A DNA stretch of 64,000 nucleotides from Betaproteobacteria bacterium (GTDB lineage: Bacteria; Pseudomonadota; Gammaproteobacteria; Burkholderiales; Rhodocyclaceae), in assembly GCA_016234745.1 (NCBI GenBank), contig JACRAR010000046.1, positions 1-64,000 on the forward strand. The letters are read 5' to 3'. The translations under genes were made by a program, and so were the position numbers. The notes under the pieces are model-generated. The model made no database searches. It saw nothing but the letters and a program-made list of their open reading frames with translations, and had not been told where the DNA came from. This document shows positions 43,699-53,554 of the stretch, in pieces (the stretch's first letter is position 1; each line of letters starts with the position of its first letter).

Positions 43699-44741
43699 GC
43701 GTTGCCGCCCGTCAATGCTTCCTCGAGTTCCATCCGGCCGTGCGGCGTCGCCATGGCGATCAGGGCAAAGCCCGGTTGCAGCATGAAGTCCTTGGGCGGA
43801 TTGAACATCCAGTCGCCGCGCGTGCGCACCGCCAGCAGCACGAAGTCGCTGCTTCGCTGCAGCGGCAGTTGGCCCAACTGGCATGGCTTGAACTCATCCG
43901 GAATCACCACTTCCTCGACACGCAACTTGTTTTCTGAGCGCAGCATCTCGTCAAGGAAGGACACCACATGCGGACGGATCATCGCCGAGACGATGCGCAT
44001 GCCGCCGGTGAAATCGGGCGAAACGATCGCATCGGCGCCAGCCTTGCGCATTTTCTCGACGTTGCGCATGTCGCTGCAGCGCGCAACCACGCGCGTGGCG
44101 GGGTTCAGCTGCTTGGCGGTAAGGCCGATCATGAGGTTCTTGCTGTCGTCGCCGGTGACCGCAAAGACGCCGCGCGCCTGGGCGATGTTGGCGTCAATCA
44201 GGGTGTCGTCATCGCTGGCATCGCCGTGCAGGTAGAGCAGTCCGGGCTTTCTATCGTGCTGCGCTTCGAGGTTCTCGAGGTTTTCGTCAACTGCGACATA
44301 GTGGCGGTGGGTTGCCTCGAGTTCTGTCGCCACATTGCGGCCGACGCGGCCCGAACCGCAGACAATGTAATGCCCGTGTAGTTTCTTGATGGCTTTTTCC
44401 ATGCGTTTTCTCCGCAACGTGGTATCAAGGTCGGACTCCAGCACGAAGGCCGTGACCGTCGAGAAAAAATAAGTCATCAGGCCGATGCCGGAAAACGCGA
44501 TGACCATCGTGAACACCTGCCCGAAGGGATTATTGTGCAGGTCGATGACTTCCTCATAGCCGATGGTCGTGACCGTGATGAAGGTCATGAACAGCGCGTC
44601 GAGGTAGTTGTAGCGATCTCCGCCGATGAATTTGTAGCCGAGCGTGCCGAGAACCAGGATGCAGAGGAAGCCGATCAGCGACCAGACAAAACTGAAGTAA
44701 ATGCGACGGCTGAAATTTGCGCCGAAATGCTCGATCCCCAT
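43695..44741 (-). CDS. Potassium-channel-like protein with TrkA-N/TrkA-C domains
   Basis: A 348-residue two-helix ion channel fused to a gating ring unit. Helix 1 ([20 protein letters not shown]), then the pore with [16 protein letters not shown] and helix 2 ([18 protein letters not shown]). The cytoplasmic TrkA-N/RCK domain has [16 protein letters not shown] and DENLENLE. The end is TrkA-C-like. The selectivity filter TIGYEE differs from the usual TVGYGD, so K+ selectivity is plausible but unproved. Converges with lolD. Confidence 0.88.
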   Translation of the reverse strand: MGIEHFGANFSRRIYFSFVWSLIGFLCILVLGTLGYKFIGGDRYNYLDALFMTFITVTTIGYEEVIDLHNNPFGQVFTMVIAFSGIGLMTYFFSTVTAFVLESDLDTTLRRKRMEKAIKKLHGHYIVCGSGRVGRNVATELEATHRHYVAVDENLENLEAQHDRKPGLLYLHGDASDDDTLIDANIAQARGVFAVTGDDSKNLMIGLTAKQLNPATRVVARCSDMRNVEKMRKAGADAIVSPDFTGGMRIVSAMIRPHVVSFLDEMLRSENKLRVEEVVIPDEFKPCQLGQLPLQRSSDFVLLAVRTRGDWMFNPPKDFMLQPGFALIAMATPHGRMELEEALTGGNA

Positions 44742-44789
44742 GTGCCGATTTTAGCGGAAACCGCTGTTCTTCTGCTCTAATTGTCAGTC

Positions 44790-47144
44790 ATGCGCCTGTC
44801 AATTTTTTGCTTTGCGGTTGGCATCGTTTGGCTGCAACAGCAGGCCAGCCTGCCCGATCGGGTCGAGCTGGCCTGGCTTGCCGTTGCCGGGACCACGTTA
44901 TTGCTAACGCCACTTGCCAGGTTTCGCCTGAGAGGCGGAGCACCCATCGGCGCCTTCCTGCTCGGAATTGCCTGGGCCGGTGCTTTGGCCCAGTACCGAC
45001 TCGCAGACGCGCTGGCAACCATTGACGAGGGACGTGACCTGCGTCTGGTCGGAGTGATCAGCTCCATGCCCCAGCGCTTCGAGAACGGCGTGCGTTTCGA
45101 GTTCCGGGTGGAGCAGGCCGAGGTGCGGGTACCCGAACATATCTCGCTGGCCTGGTATCAGGGCTGGCGGCGCGAGATCGACGAGACCGAGGAAGTCGAG
45201 CTGCATGCCGCCCCGCCGCTGCATGCCGGCGAACGCTGGCAACTGACGGCGCGCCTGAAGCGTCCGCACGGCAATATGAATCCGGCCGGCTTCGACTATG
45301 AGGCATGGCTGCTCGAAGCCGGCATTCGTGCAACGGGCTATGTCCGGACAGTCCCGGAGAATCGACGCCTCGACGAATTTGTCTTGAACCCGGCTAACCT
45401 GATCGAGAAGCTGCGCGAGGACATTCGCGAGCGCTTTTACCGGATTCTGCCGGAGCAGCCCTATGCCGGCGTGCTGGTGGCGCTGGCGGTGGGCGACCAG
45501 CGCGCCATCGACAGCGAACTATGGCAGTTGTTCAGCCGCACCGGCATCACCCATCTCATGAGCATTTCCGGACTGCACGTGACCCTGTTCGCCAGCCTGG
45601 TGTATGCGCTCCTGAACTGGCTGTGGCGGCGCAGCCCGATGTTGCCGCTGGTGATTCCGGCGCAGCGTGCCGCAGTGGCCGGCGGCTTCATTGCGGCGCT
45701 GCTGTATTGCCTGATCGCCGGTTTTGCCGTGCCTGCACAACGCACGCTGTATATGCTGGCTGTAGTGGTCGTTGCATTGTGGATGCAGCGTGCCGTTGTT
45801 CCCAGTCGCGTGCTGGCGCTGGCCTTGCTTGCGGTGTTGCTGGTCGATCCGTGGGCGGTGCTGGCGGCCGGCTTCTGGCTGTCATTCGGTGCGGTTGGCC
45901 TGCTCTTCTACGTCGGCAGCGGACGCCTGGGCGCAGCGCATTGGCTCAGGGAGTGGGGACGCACGCAGTGGGCCGTCACCCTGGGCAGTCTCCCCGCCTT
46001 GTTGCTGCTGTTCCAGCAGTTTTCGCTGGTTTCGCCCCTGGCCAATGCGCTTGCCATTCCGGTGGTGGGTTTTGTCGTCACGCCACTGGTCCTGGCAGCG
46101 GCGGTCTTGCCACCGCTCGGGTTTTTGTTATATCCCGCGCACTTGATCACGACCTGGCTCATGAGTTTCATCGAATGGCTTGCCGAATTGCCCTGGGCAG
46201 TCTGGCAGCAGCATGCGCCGCCGACTTGGGCCTGGCTGACCGGCTTGCTGGGGTGCGTCTGGTTGTTGTTGCCGCGCGGCTTTCCGGCGCGCTGGCTGGG
46301 TTTGATGGCACTCTTGCCGCTGCTGCTCGTGCCGCCACTGCGTCCAGCCGTGGGTGAGGCAAAACTGGTGGTGCTCGATGTCGGCCAGGGGCTGGCCATG
46401 CATATCCAGACCGCCAGCCATGACCTGCTCTACGATACCGGCCCGCTTTACTCGCCCGAAGCCAACAGCGGCAATCGCGTCATCGCTCCTTATTTGCGGG
46501 CGCTCGGGGTGGCACGGCTCGACGGACTGGTCGTCACGCATCAGGACACGGATCACTCGGGCGGCGCCGAAGCGGTGCTCGACGCCGTGGCGGTGGACTG
46601 GCTCATGAGTTCCCTGGCCTATGAACATGGTCTGTCCGCCATGCCGGTCCGGACGCTGCCCTGCAGTGCCGGGCAGGCATGGGAATGGGATGGCGTGCGC
46701 TTCGAAGTGCTGCATCCTTTGCGCGAGCAGTATGCGGCGCCATCACGCAAGACCAACGACATGAGTTGCGTCCTGATGGTCAGCAATAGCCATGGCAAGG
46801 TGCTGTTGACATCGGACATCGAGGCGATCTCCGAGAAAGCCCTGCTCGAGCGCGCCGCCGGCAAGTTGCGAGCCGACCTGATGATCGTGCCGCATCACGG
46901 CAGCCGGACCTCTTCGACACCCGCGTTCATCCGGGCTGTCGGTGCGACCCAGGTGATTTTCCCGGTGGGATACCGCAACCATTTCGGTCATCCCAAACCG
47001 GATGTGGTTGAACGCTACCGGCAAAGCGGCGCCAGGATGCATCGAACCGACATGGATGGCGCTTTGACGGTGAGCCTGACGGCGTCCGGTGTGAACGTTG
47101 CAGCGGAGCGCGAAGAGCGACGGCGCTATTGGCACATGCGGTGA
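44790..47144 (+). CDS. comEC: DNA uptake protein ComEC/Rec2
   Basis: The inner-membrane channel for single-stranded DNA in natural transformation. Length ~784 aa from ATG 44790; a TTG at 44781 would add three residues. The N-terminal soluble DUF4131 part is followed by the Competence domain (many helices; LFSRTGITHLMSISGLHVTL) and a metallo-beta-lactamase domain (LVVLDVGQGLAMHIQT, VVTHQDTDHSGGAEAVL, LMIVPHHGSRTSSTPAF). The zinc-type motif is partly altered (HQDTDHSGG, canonical HxHxDH), as is common in ComEC. Transcribed away from the channel gene. Confidence 0.93.
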   Translation: MRLSIFCFAVGIVWLQQQASLPDRVELAWLAVAGTTLLLTPLARFRLRGGAPIGAFLLGIAWAGALAQYRLADALATIDEGRDLRLVGVISSMPQRFENGVRFEFRVEQAEVRVPEHISLAWYQGWRREIDETEEVELHAAPPLHAGERWQLTARLKRPHGNMNPAGFDYEAWLLEAGIRATGYVRTVPENRRLDEFVLNPANLIEKLREDIRERFYRILPEQPYAGVLVALAVGDQRAIDSELWQLFSRTGITHLMSISGLHVTLFASLVYALLNWLWRRSPMLPLVIPAQRAAVAGGFIAALLYCLIAGFAVPAQRTLYMLAVVVVALWMQRAVVPSRVLALALLAVLLVDPWAVLAAGFWLSFGAVGLLFYVGSGRLGAAHWLREWGRTQWAVTLGSLPALLLLFQQFSLVSPLANALAIPVVGFVVTPLVLAAAVLPPLGFLLYPAHLITTWLMSFIEWLAELPWAVWQQHAPPTWAWLTGLLGCVWLLLPRGFPARWLGLMALLPLLLVPPLRPAVGEAKLVVLDVGQGLAMHIQTASHDLLYDTGPLYSPEANSGNRVIAPYLRALGVARLDGLVVTHQDTDHSGGAEAVLDAVAVDWLMSSLAYEHGLSAMPVRTLPCSAGQAWEWDGVRFEVLHPLREQYAAPSRKTNDMSCVLMVSNSHGKVLLTSDIEAISEKALLERAAGKLRADLMIVPHHGSRTSSTPAFIRAVGATQVIFPVGYRNHFGHPKPDVVERYRQSGARMHRTDMDGALTVSLTASGVNVAAEREERRRYWHMR

Positions 47145-47229
47145 GCGGTGTCGATATTGCTTTGCCGACATGGCATTGGCTTGGGTTCAACTAAGTCGGA
47201 TAGAATCCCGCCGTGCAACGAGGATGACC

Positions 47230-48588
47230 ATGGACGACGCGACGACACCCGATTTCGACCGGCTGACGCAGCATCTCAATGAGGTGCAGCATCTGCTGTC
47301 GCGCCATCGCCTGGTGGAAAACCTGGTGAATCGGCAAGAGATGCCGAAGCACGGCCTGGTGGAGAACATCGTCCACAAGAAAAACTTGGCCGAGCTCAAC
47401 AAGCTGCTGGCCGGATTGGACCCCGTCGATGTGGCGCGCATTCTCGAAGCCTTGTCGCCCGAAGATCGTCTGCTGACCTGGCAGCAGGTCGGCGAGGACC
47501 GGCTCGACGCAGTACTCCTGCTGTTGCTCGATGATATCCGCGAGGAACTGCTGGCCGCCGATCAGCATCGCAGCGAGAAGGTCTCGCTGAATGCATTCGA
47601 ATTGCATAACGGCCGCCTGCGCCAGGTACCGGTAGCGAACAAGGCCGATTTGCACAACATCACGCCGATCTGGGTCGACCTGGTCGCGCCTTCGGCCGAA
47701 ATGCGCTTCTGGGTGGGACAACATTTCGGACTGGAATTGCCCGATCCCGACAGTCTCACCGACCTCGAGGCCAGCGCGCGTTTTTATGTCGAGGACAACG
47801 GCGAAATCCACCTCCATTCGGACTTCCTGCTCGATGCCGACGACAAGGCGCGCAACGTGGCGGTGGCTTTCATTCTCCACCAGGACATTCTGTTCTCGGT
47901 GCGCAAGGAAGAACTGCCGGTCTTCCGCTTGCAGCGCCTGCGTGCCCGCACCCAGCCGGGTTACGTGACCGAGGGCAAGGATGTGCTGCTCGATCTTTAC
48001 GCCGCGGATGCCGAATACTCGGCCGATGCGCTCGAGGACGTATATGCCGATCTTGAAGCGGTCGGCCGCAGGGTGCTGAATCCGCGCGTCACCGACGAAG
48101 AAGCGGCGCAGATCCTGTCGGAAATCGCGCGCGGCGAAGACCTCAACGGACGCATCCGCCGCAACGTGCTGGATACCCGCCGCGCCGTGTCCTTCCTGAT
48201 GCGCGGCAAATTTCTCAGCGCCGATCAGCAGGACGATGCGCGCCAGATCCTGCGCGACATCGAATCGCTCGACGGTCACACCGGCTTCCTGTTCGGCAAG
48301 ATCAACTTTCTCATGGACGCCACGGTGGGCTTCATCAACATCAACCAGAACCACCGCGTGTCGCGGCTGACCGCGATCAGCATCGTGCTCATGCCGATCA
48401 ACATTCTCGCCGGCATCGGTGGCATGTCCGAGTTCTCCATGATGGCCAAGGATTACAACATCAATTGGCCGCTGGCCTACACGGGCTTTATCATTGGCTC
48501 CGTGCTGATCGGCTGGGCTACCTACCATGCCCTGAAAATTTTCGAGGCCCGGCAGGCCAAGCGCAACCTGGAAGCGAAGGACCGCTGA
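47230..48588 (+). CDS. CorA-like divalent metal transporter with an N-terminal MgtE-N-like domain
   Basis: Start ATG 47230 follows ACGAGG; ATG 47224 is also possible. Residues ~30-105 (LAELNKLLAGLDPVDVARIL, EALSPEDRLLTWQQV) resemble the MgtE N-terminal helical domain. Next is the CorA alpha/beta domain, then a long helix and two membrane helices at the end (SIVLMPINILAGIGG, TGFIIGSVLIGWATYHAL). Between the helices the canonical GMN is GMS (GGMSEF). The protein probably moves Mg2+ or another divalent ion, but selectivity may differ. It lies 2 nt before the hydrolase gene. Confidence 0.88.
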   Translation: MDDATTPDFDRLTQHLNEVQHLLSRHRLVENLVNRQEMPKHGLVENIVHKKNLAELNKLLAGLDPVDVARILEALSPEDRLLTWQQVGEDRLDAVLLLLLDDIREELLAADQHRSEKVSLNAFELHNGRLRQVPVANKADLHNITPIWVDLVAPSAEMRFWVGQHFGLELPDPDSLTDLEASARFYVEDNGEIHLHSDFLLDADDKARNVAVAFILHQDILFSVRKEELPVFRLQRLRARTQPGYVTEGKDVLLDLYAADAEYSADALEDVYADLEAVGRRVLNPRVTDEEAAQILSEIARGEDLNGRIRRNVLDTRRAVSFLMRGKFLSADQQDDARQILRDIESLDGHTGFLFGKINFLMDATVGFININQNHRVSRLTAISIVLMPINILAGIGGMSEFSMMAKDYNINWPLAYTGFIIGSVLIGWATYHALKIFEARQAKRNLEAKDR

Positions 48589-48590
48589 CC

Positions 48591-49451
48591 ATGCTGCCCA
48601 TGCGTAGCCGCAGCGTCCAGTGCGCGAGTTCTGCCGGCCTGCATCGCATGGCTTACACCGAGTGGGGCGACCCGCGCAACCCGCGCGTGCTGATCTGCGT
48701 GCATGGACTGACGCGTTGCAGCCGCGACTTCGATTTTCTCGGGCAGGCCCTGTCTGACGAATACCGCGTGGTTTGTCCCGATGTGGTCGGTCGCGGCAGC
48801 AGCGACTGGCTCAAGGTCAAGGCCCTCTACGGCATGCCGCAGTACGTGGCAGACATGGTGACGCTGATTGCGCGCCTCGATGTCGAGCAGGTGCATTGGC
48901 TCGGCACCTCGATGGGCGGCTTGATTGGCATGGGACTCGCAGTGCAGGAAAACACCCCGATTATGCGGTTGGTATTGAACGATGTCGGCCCGGTGGTTAC
49001 GGCAGCGTCGCTCAAGCGCATCGGCGAATACGTCGGGCGCGACCCGCGTTTCGACACCATAGACGAGGCCGAGCAGTTCGTGCGCGCCGTCAGCGCCACC
49101 TTCGGCGAGTTTTCCGACGCCCAGTGGCGCCACCTCACTGAACACGTAGTGCGCACGGCGGCCGACGGCAAGATCGAATTCCGCTACGACCCGGGTATCG
49201 CCGAACCCTTCCGTCAGGCCATGGGCGATGGTGGCAAAGATGTCGAACTCTGGCCGCTCTACGATGCCATTCGTTGCCCCACCCTGGTCGTGCGCGGGGC
49301 ACAGTCCGATCTGTTGCTGCCACAGACCGTGGCGCAGATGGCGCAGCGCGGTCCGCGCGCCTTCTGCGTCGAGATTCCCAAAGTCGGCCATGCGCCGATG
49401 TTCATGGAATCGGCCCAGGTCGAGGTGGTGCGGCGCTTCCTGCTTGCATGA
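48591..49451 (+). CDS. Alpha/beta hydrolase
   Basis: A 286-residue cytosolic hydrolase from ATG 48591 with GAAGGA upstream. The fold has VLICVHGLTRCSRDFDFLG (oxyanion HG), the nucleophile elbow HWLGTSMGGLIGMGLA (Ser), the acid in the second half and the histidine in VEIPKVGHAPMFM. Its substrate is not evident. Relatives are esterases and lactonases of the meta-pathway type, so it may hydrolyse an aromatic-derived ester. It starts 2 nt after the CorA-like stop, so the two are co-transcribed. Confidence 0.9.
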   Translation: MLPMRSRSVQCASSAGLHRMAYTEWGDPRNPRVLICVHGLTRCSRDFDFLGQALSDEYRVVCPDVVGRGSSDWLKVKALYGMPQYVADMVTLIARLDVEQVHWLGTSMGGLIGMGLAVQENTPIMRLVLNDVGPVVTAASLKRIGEYVGRDPRFDTIDEAEQFVRAVSATFGEFSDAQWRHLTEHVVRTAADGKIEFRYDPGIAEPFRQAMGDGGKDVELWPLYDAIRCPTLVVRGAQSDLLLPQTVAQMAQRGPRAFCVEIPKVGHAPMFMESAQVEVVRRFLLA

Positions 49452-49505
49452 CATAAGCCGGGTTTCGCATGAATCACTGGCTAATGCCAACCCTTAACTA
49501 CTGGT

Positions 49506-50105
49506 TCATGACTTGCGAGTGATACGCGAATCCTGCATTTCCGCCTCGGCCCGCTTGATTTGACCGATGTCAATTAGCGCCAGACGCAACATTGGTGGCG
49601 CACCCACAATTTCCCCACGCTGGCAATCGAGATGGGCAATGAAGGTGGAAGCATCGTCCCGTATCATCTCCAGAACGATCTCTTGCTTCTCAATTTGGGT
49701 ATGTTCCATGATGTTTGTAAAAAGGCGATGCCAACGGTCGCTATCAAGTGGAGAAAGAAACTTTGAGAAACGGCGATTAACCAGTTTGTTGCGATCAACA
49801 CCAAGCATTGCCGCCCCGGCCAGATTGATTTCGCTAATCAGACACTCCCTGCTGATTGTGATATAGCCAACCGGAGCGAAATCATAAAGATCCCAATAAC
49901 GATCGCGCGCTTCTTCCATTTCGCGATGGACTCTTTGCAACTCCTCAACTTGCATTTCCAGCTCGACCTTATGTACCAGAAGTTCATGCAGCAGAACTTC
50001 GGTAGGTTGAGCCACCGTCTCTGTCGGAGACAGGCCATAGAGCATGACCTCCGCTTCCGTTCTTAGCGACTGGCGAGCTTCTATCCAATCCGGCTTCTGT
50101 TTCAT
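49506..50105 (-). CDS. PAS-domain sensor fragment or adaptor protein
   Basis: A 199-residue cytoplasmic protein. A coiled coil (ELLVHKVELEMQVEELQRVH, REMEEARDRYWDLYDF) precedes a PAS domain (~75-185: APVGYITISRECLISEINLA, GAAMLGVDRNKLVNRRFSKF). No kinase, GGDEF or regulator domain follows, so it is a stand-alone PAS protein. It overlaps the Crp-like stop by 4 nt, and is the third gene of a cheBR-crp-PAS unit. It could pass a signal to either neighbour. Confidence 0.85.
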   Translation of the reverse strand: MKQKPDWIEARQSLRTEAEVMLYGLSPTETVAQPTEVLLHELLVHKVELEMQVEELQRVHREMEEARDRYWDLYDFAPVGYITISRECLISEINLAGAAMLGVDRNKLVNRRFSKFLSPLDSDRWHRLFTNIMEHTQIEKQEIVLEMIRDDASTFIAHLDCQRGEIVGAPPMLRLALIDIGQIKRAEAEMQDSRITRKS

Positions 50106-50980
50106 GCCCTATGTTCCTTACTTGAATGGTGATGGCTCGAATTGAGCGGCGGTGCCAGAGTATAAAGCTTGTCGCTACTTGATGGCATGAGATTGCAGTA
50201 TTGTTCAGATGCTTCCCGCACCTTAACCGAATCGCCTCTGCCGGCAATGGGGAGTCTATTTTCGAAATCATGCGTTTCGGGAAGCAAGCGATCTAACTCT
50301 GCCTTTACCACCGCGTAACATTCGCAGACCTTCGTCTCCAAGCCCAGCCGGTCTAGCACGGTGATGTGGCCACGGCGGTACTCAATCAGCCCAGCATTCT
50401 GCAAGTGGCCGGCAGCCTCCGTGACGCCCTCGCGGCGCACCCCGAGCATGTTGGCAATTTGCTCCTGCGTCATGGCAAGTTCGTTGGAGAAAGAGCGGTC
50501 GAGTCTCAACAACAAGCAGCGGCACAACTGCTGTTCCAAGGAATGGTGGCGGTTACACGCCGCAGACTGTGCCATATGCGTCAGCAGCACCTGAGTGTAT
50601 CGCAGCAGTAACTGCTGGAACCTGCCGGAACGATTGAATTCCTGCTTCATCAGTGATGCCGGCAACCGGTAGGCGTTGCCGGCGCTCTGTACAACGGCCT
50701 GACTGGTAGTGGTCTCGCCACCCATGAAGAGAGTAACGCCGACGATTCCCTCATTGCCTATCACGGCAATTTCGGCCGAGGCTCCATCTTCCATGACATA
50801 GAGTCGGGACACTATAGAAGTGGTAGGGAAATAGGCGTGACGCATCTTGCTGCCGGAATCATGAAGATGTTGACCAAGCACCATCGGCACCAGTTCCAGA
50901 TGTGGTAACAGGCGCTCGAATTCGTCTCTTGGAAGGGCGTCGAGAAGGTGGTTCTGATGTGGGTTATTCGATGCTGGCAT
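50102..50980 (-). CDS. Crp/Fnr family transcription regulator with C-terminal extension
   Basis: A 292-residue protein. The cNMP-like sensor (~25-140) lacks the four Fnr cysteines and the full cAMP-binding motif, so the effector is unknown. The winged helix (~160-225) includes MTQEQIANMLGVRREGVTEA and YRRGHITVLDRLGLE. Beyond it about 60 extra residues (LLPETHDFENRLPIAGRG and a Ser/His-rich tail) are not part of the normal fold. It starts 39 nt after the CheB-CheR gene and overlaps the PAS gene, suggesting one regulatory unit. Confidence 0.88.
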   Translation of the reverse strand: MPASNNPHQNHLLDALPRDEFERLLPHLELVPMVLGQHLHDSGSKMRHAYFPTTSIVSRLYVMEDGASAEIAVIGNEGIVGVTLFMGGETTTSQAVVQSAGNAYRLPASLMKQEFNRSGRFQQLLLRYTQVLLTHMAQSAACNRHHSLEQQLCRCLLLRLDRSFSNELAMTQEQIANMLGVRREGVTEAAGHLQNAGLIEYRRGHITVLDRLGLETKVCECYAVVKAELDRLLPETHDFENRLPIAGRGDSVKVREASEQYCNLMPSSSDKLYTLAPPLNSSHHHSSKEHRA

Positions 50981-51019
50981 GTTCGATCTTCCAAACCACC
51001 GCGTCCAATGCGAATGACA

Positions 51020-53554
51020 TCATTTTGCAGCACGAGTGTTTAATTCATTTTGCAGTTTCTTGATCTCGCTGATGTCGGTAAACGTGATGACCACGCCATC
51101 GATCACATTGTCCTGGGTGCGGTAGGGCATGATGCGCACCCGATACCAGCGACCGTCGTGAGTACCGACCTGCTTTTCCTGAAATACCAGCGTGCCCAGC
51201 ACTTCCTTGGCGTCGCTTTTCAATTTCGGGTAGTCGAGGTCGGTCACCACATCCGAGAGTGGCCGCCCGACGTCGCCGGGAATCAGCTTGAACAGGTTTG
51301 TGGCGTGAGAAGTGAAACGTCGCAGCCTCATCTCGTTATCCAAGAATACGGTGGCGATTTCCGTGCTATTGAGCAGGTTCGCCATATCGTTCTGCACCCA
51401 GGTCAGGTTCGACACCTTCGACTGCAACTCGGCATTGACGGTTTGCAGTTCCTCGTTGAGCGATTGCATCTCTTCCTTGGAGGTCGTTAGCTCCTCGTTC
51501 GTCGATTGCAATTCCTCATTGGTGGATTGCAGTTCCTCGTTGCTGGATTTCAGTTCTTCCACGGAGGTTTGCATTTCCTCGTGGGTGATCTGCAATGCCT
51601 CGCGGGTTTGTTTCAGCTCTTGTGCCAGCGCCCCTTGCATGTCGGACGCGACGGTCTTGCGCTTCTTCCTGCCGGCCGGAGGCGCCGCCACGTCCTTGAA
51701 CACGATGAGCACCCGCCCGCGCAATGGGTCGGGTTTTTCGAGCGCCTGCACTGTAACATCGACGATCTGCGTGCTGCCATTGACGCCGACCTTTAAGCCG
51801 CTGAGATGAATCGGCTGCAACTCCTGCAACGCCTTGCGGATCACGCCGGTCAGTGCTCCGCGCAGTCCTTCACGGGCCATGGCGTGAATGTTCATGTTGA
51901 ATTTCCCGGCAGCCGGTTCGAGGTATTTCCCGGTGCGCCCGCTGATATAGAGAATGTCGCCGTCAGCATTGACCAGAACGGCCGCTGGAGCGTAGTTCTG
52001 CTGGATCATCTGGTCGGTTAGTTGCCCGATGGTCTCGGCATGCGCCACGAGAGGCTTTTCGACAGCTCGCTGCGTGCCCCCGGTCATCTTGGTCGGGAAC
52101 TCCACTCCCGCCGACGGCTGATCGAGCCGCCGGAACAAACGCAAGGTGTTGTTGACCGGCCCGAACAGGTGGCCGAAGTGGCCGACGGCCTCCGCGCTGC
52201 CGAGCAACAGCAGCCCGTCGCGATTCAGCGCGTAGTGGAACAAGGGCAGGAGTTTCTTTTGCAGTTGTGCGCGTAAGTAGATCAGCAGATTGCGGCAGGA
52301 CAGGATGTCCAGTTTGGTGAAAGGCGGATCGGAAATGATGTTCTGCGGGGCAAACACCACCATTTCGCGGATTTCTTTTCTGATCCGGTAGCCATTCGGC
52401 TCTTTCACGAAGTAGCGGGCCAACCGTTCCGGGGAAACATCCGCAGCGATGTTGCCAGGGTAGTTGCCCCGGCGCGCTTTCTCGATCGCATCCTGATCAA
52501 GGTCGGTGGCGTAGATCAGCAAATCGACGCGTTTGCCTGGTTCCGACTGTTGCAGAACTTCCTTGAAGACCATCGCCAGCGTATAAGCCTCCTCGCCACT
52601 GGAACAGGCGGGAACCCACGCCCGCAGGGTCCTGCCGCCCGGCTGTTTTGCCAGCAGTGCTGGAATCGCTTCGCTGCGCAGATACTCCCACACGGCGGGA
52701 TCGCGGAAGAAACTGGTTACGCCGATCAGGAGCTCCTTGAAGAGCAGGTCAATTTCCTGGGGGTTCTCGCGCAGGTATCTGACATAAGCGGTGATGCCGT
52801 TAATTTGGTGCAGGGCGATGCGCCGTTCGATGCGGCGAGCGAGGGTGTTGGTCTTGTAAAGGGAGAAGTCGGCGCCGCTGCGATCGCGCAGCAGAATGAC
52901 AACCTTTTCGAGGTCGCTTTGGATAGGCGTTTCACCGGAGGAATCGGCTCGCTGTCCTTCCGCCGGATGCCCCAGAAAGGCGGCGATCCGCGCCGGCAGT
53001 TCCTCGGGGAGCGCGACGATGTCGACCGCGCCGGCCTCGATGGCAGCGCGCGGCATGCTGTCGGCACTGGCACTGGCCGGTTCCTGCGCCAAAGTCAGTC
53101 CGGTCTTTTCCTTGATCGCTCGCAGGCCAAACATTCCATCCGACCCCATGCCTGACAGGACGATGCCAATGGCTTGTTCCTTGCGGTCTTGCGCCAAGGA
53201 TTTCAGAAAAAAATCGATCGGCAGGCGCAAGCCGCGCGGCTCAGGTGGATCAAGCAGGTACAAGGTGTTGTGAAGCAAGGACAGGTCTTTGTTGGGCGGG
53301 ATGACGTAGACGCAGTTAGGCTTGATGTGCATGCCATCGCCGGCTTCAACCACGGTCATCGGGGTGAGGCGCTGCAACAGTTCGGGCAAGGCACTTTCAT
53401 GGCTGGGAGCAAGGTGCTGAACCACCACGAAGGCCATGCCACTGTCGGCAGGTGCATGGGTGAAGAATCGTTCCAGGGCATTGAGGCCGCCGGCCGAACA
53501 ACCGATGCCGACAATGGGAAATGCGACGACAGCTGGTTCGTGTCCTTCAACCAT
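51020..53554 (-). CDS. CheB-CheR fusion with coiled coil and PAS domain
   Basis: An 844-residue protein. Residues ~8-190: CheB methylesterase (IVGIGCSAGGLNALERF with the Ser, VVQHLAPSHES His, GIVLSGMGSDGMFG Asp). Residues ~210-470: CheR methyltransferase (VDLLIYATDLDQDAIEKARR and DILSCRNLLIYL). A PAS-like part follows, then a long heptad coiled coil (LKSSNEELQSTNEELQSTNE), and a last PAS (~730-835). It has no receiver domain or histidine kinase. Such CheBR-PAS proteins are linked to signalling, not classical chemotaxis. It heads the crp-PAS genes. Confidence 0.93.
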   Translation of the reverse strand: MVEGHEPAVVAFPIVGIGCSAGGLNALERFFTHAPADSGMAFVVVQHLAPSHESALPELLQRLTPMTVVEAGDGMHIKPNCVYVIPPNKDLSLLHNTLYLLDPPEPRGLRLPIDFFLKSLAQDRKEQAIGIVLSGMGSDGMFGLRAIKEKTGLTLAQEPASASADSMPRAAIEAGAVDIVALPEELPARIAAFLGHPAEGQRADSSGETPIQSDLEKVVILLRDRSGADFSLYKTNTLARRIERRIALHQINGITAYVRYLRENPQEIDLLFKELLIGVTSFFRDPAVWEYLRSEAIPALLAKQPGGRTLRAWVPACSSGEEAYTLAMVFKEVLQQSEPGKRVDLLIYATDLDQDAIEKARRGNYPGNIAADVSPERLARYFVKEPNGYRIRKEIREMVVFAPQNIISDPPFTKLDILSCRNLLIYLRAQLQKKLLPLFHYALNRDGLLLLGSAEAVGHFGHLFGPVNNTLRLFRRLDQPSAGVEFPTKMTGGTQRAVEKPLVAHAETIGQLTDQMIQQNYAPAAVLVNADGDILYISGRTGKYLEPAAGKFNMNIHAMAREGLRGALTGVIRKALQELQPIHLSGLKVGVNGSTQIVDVTVQALEKPDPLRGRVLIVFKDVAAPPAGRKKRKTVASDMQGALAQELKQTREALQITHEEMQTSVEELKSSNEELQSTNEELQSTNEELTTSKEEMQSLNEELQTVNAELQSKVSNLTWVQNDMANLLNSTEIATVFLDNEMRLRRFTSHATNLFKLIPGDVGRPLSDVVTDLDYPKLKSDAKEVLGTLVFQEKQVGTHDGRWYRVRIMPYRTQDNVIDGVVITFTDISEIKKLQNELNTRAAK

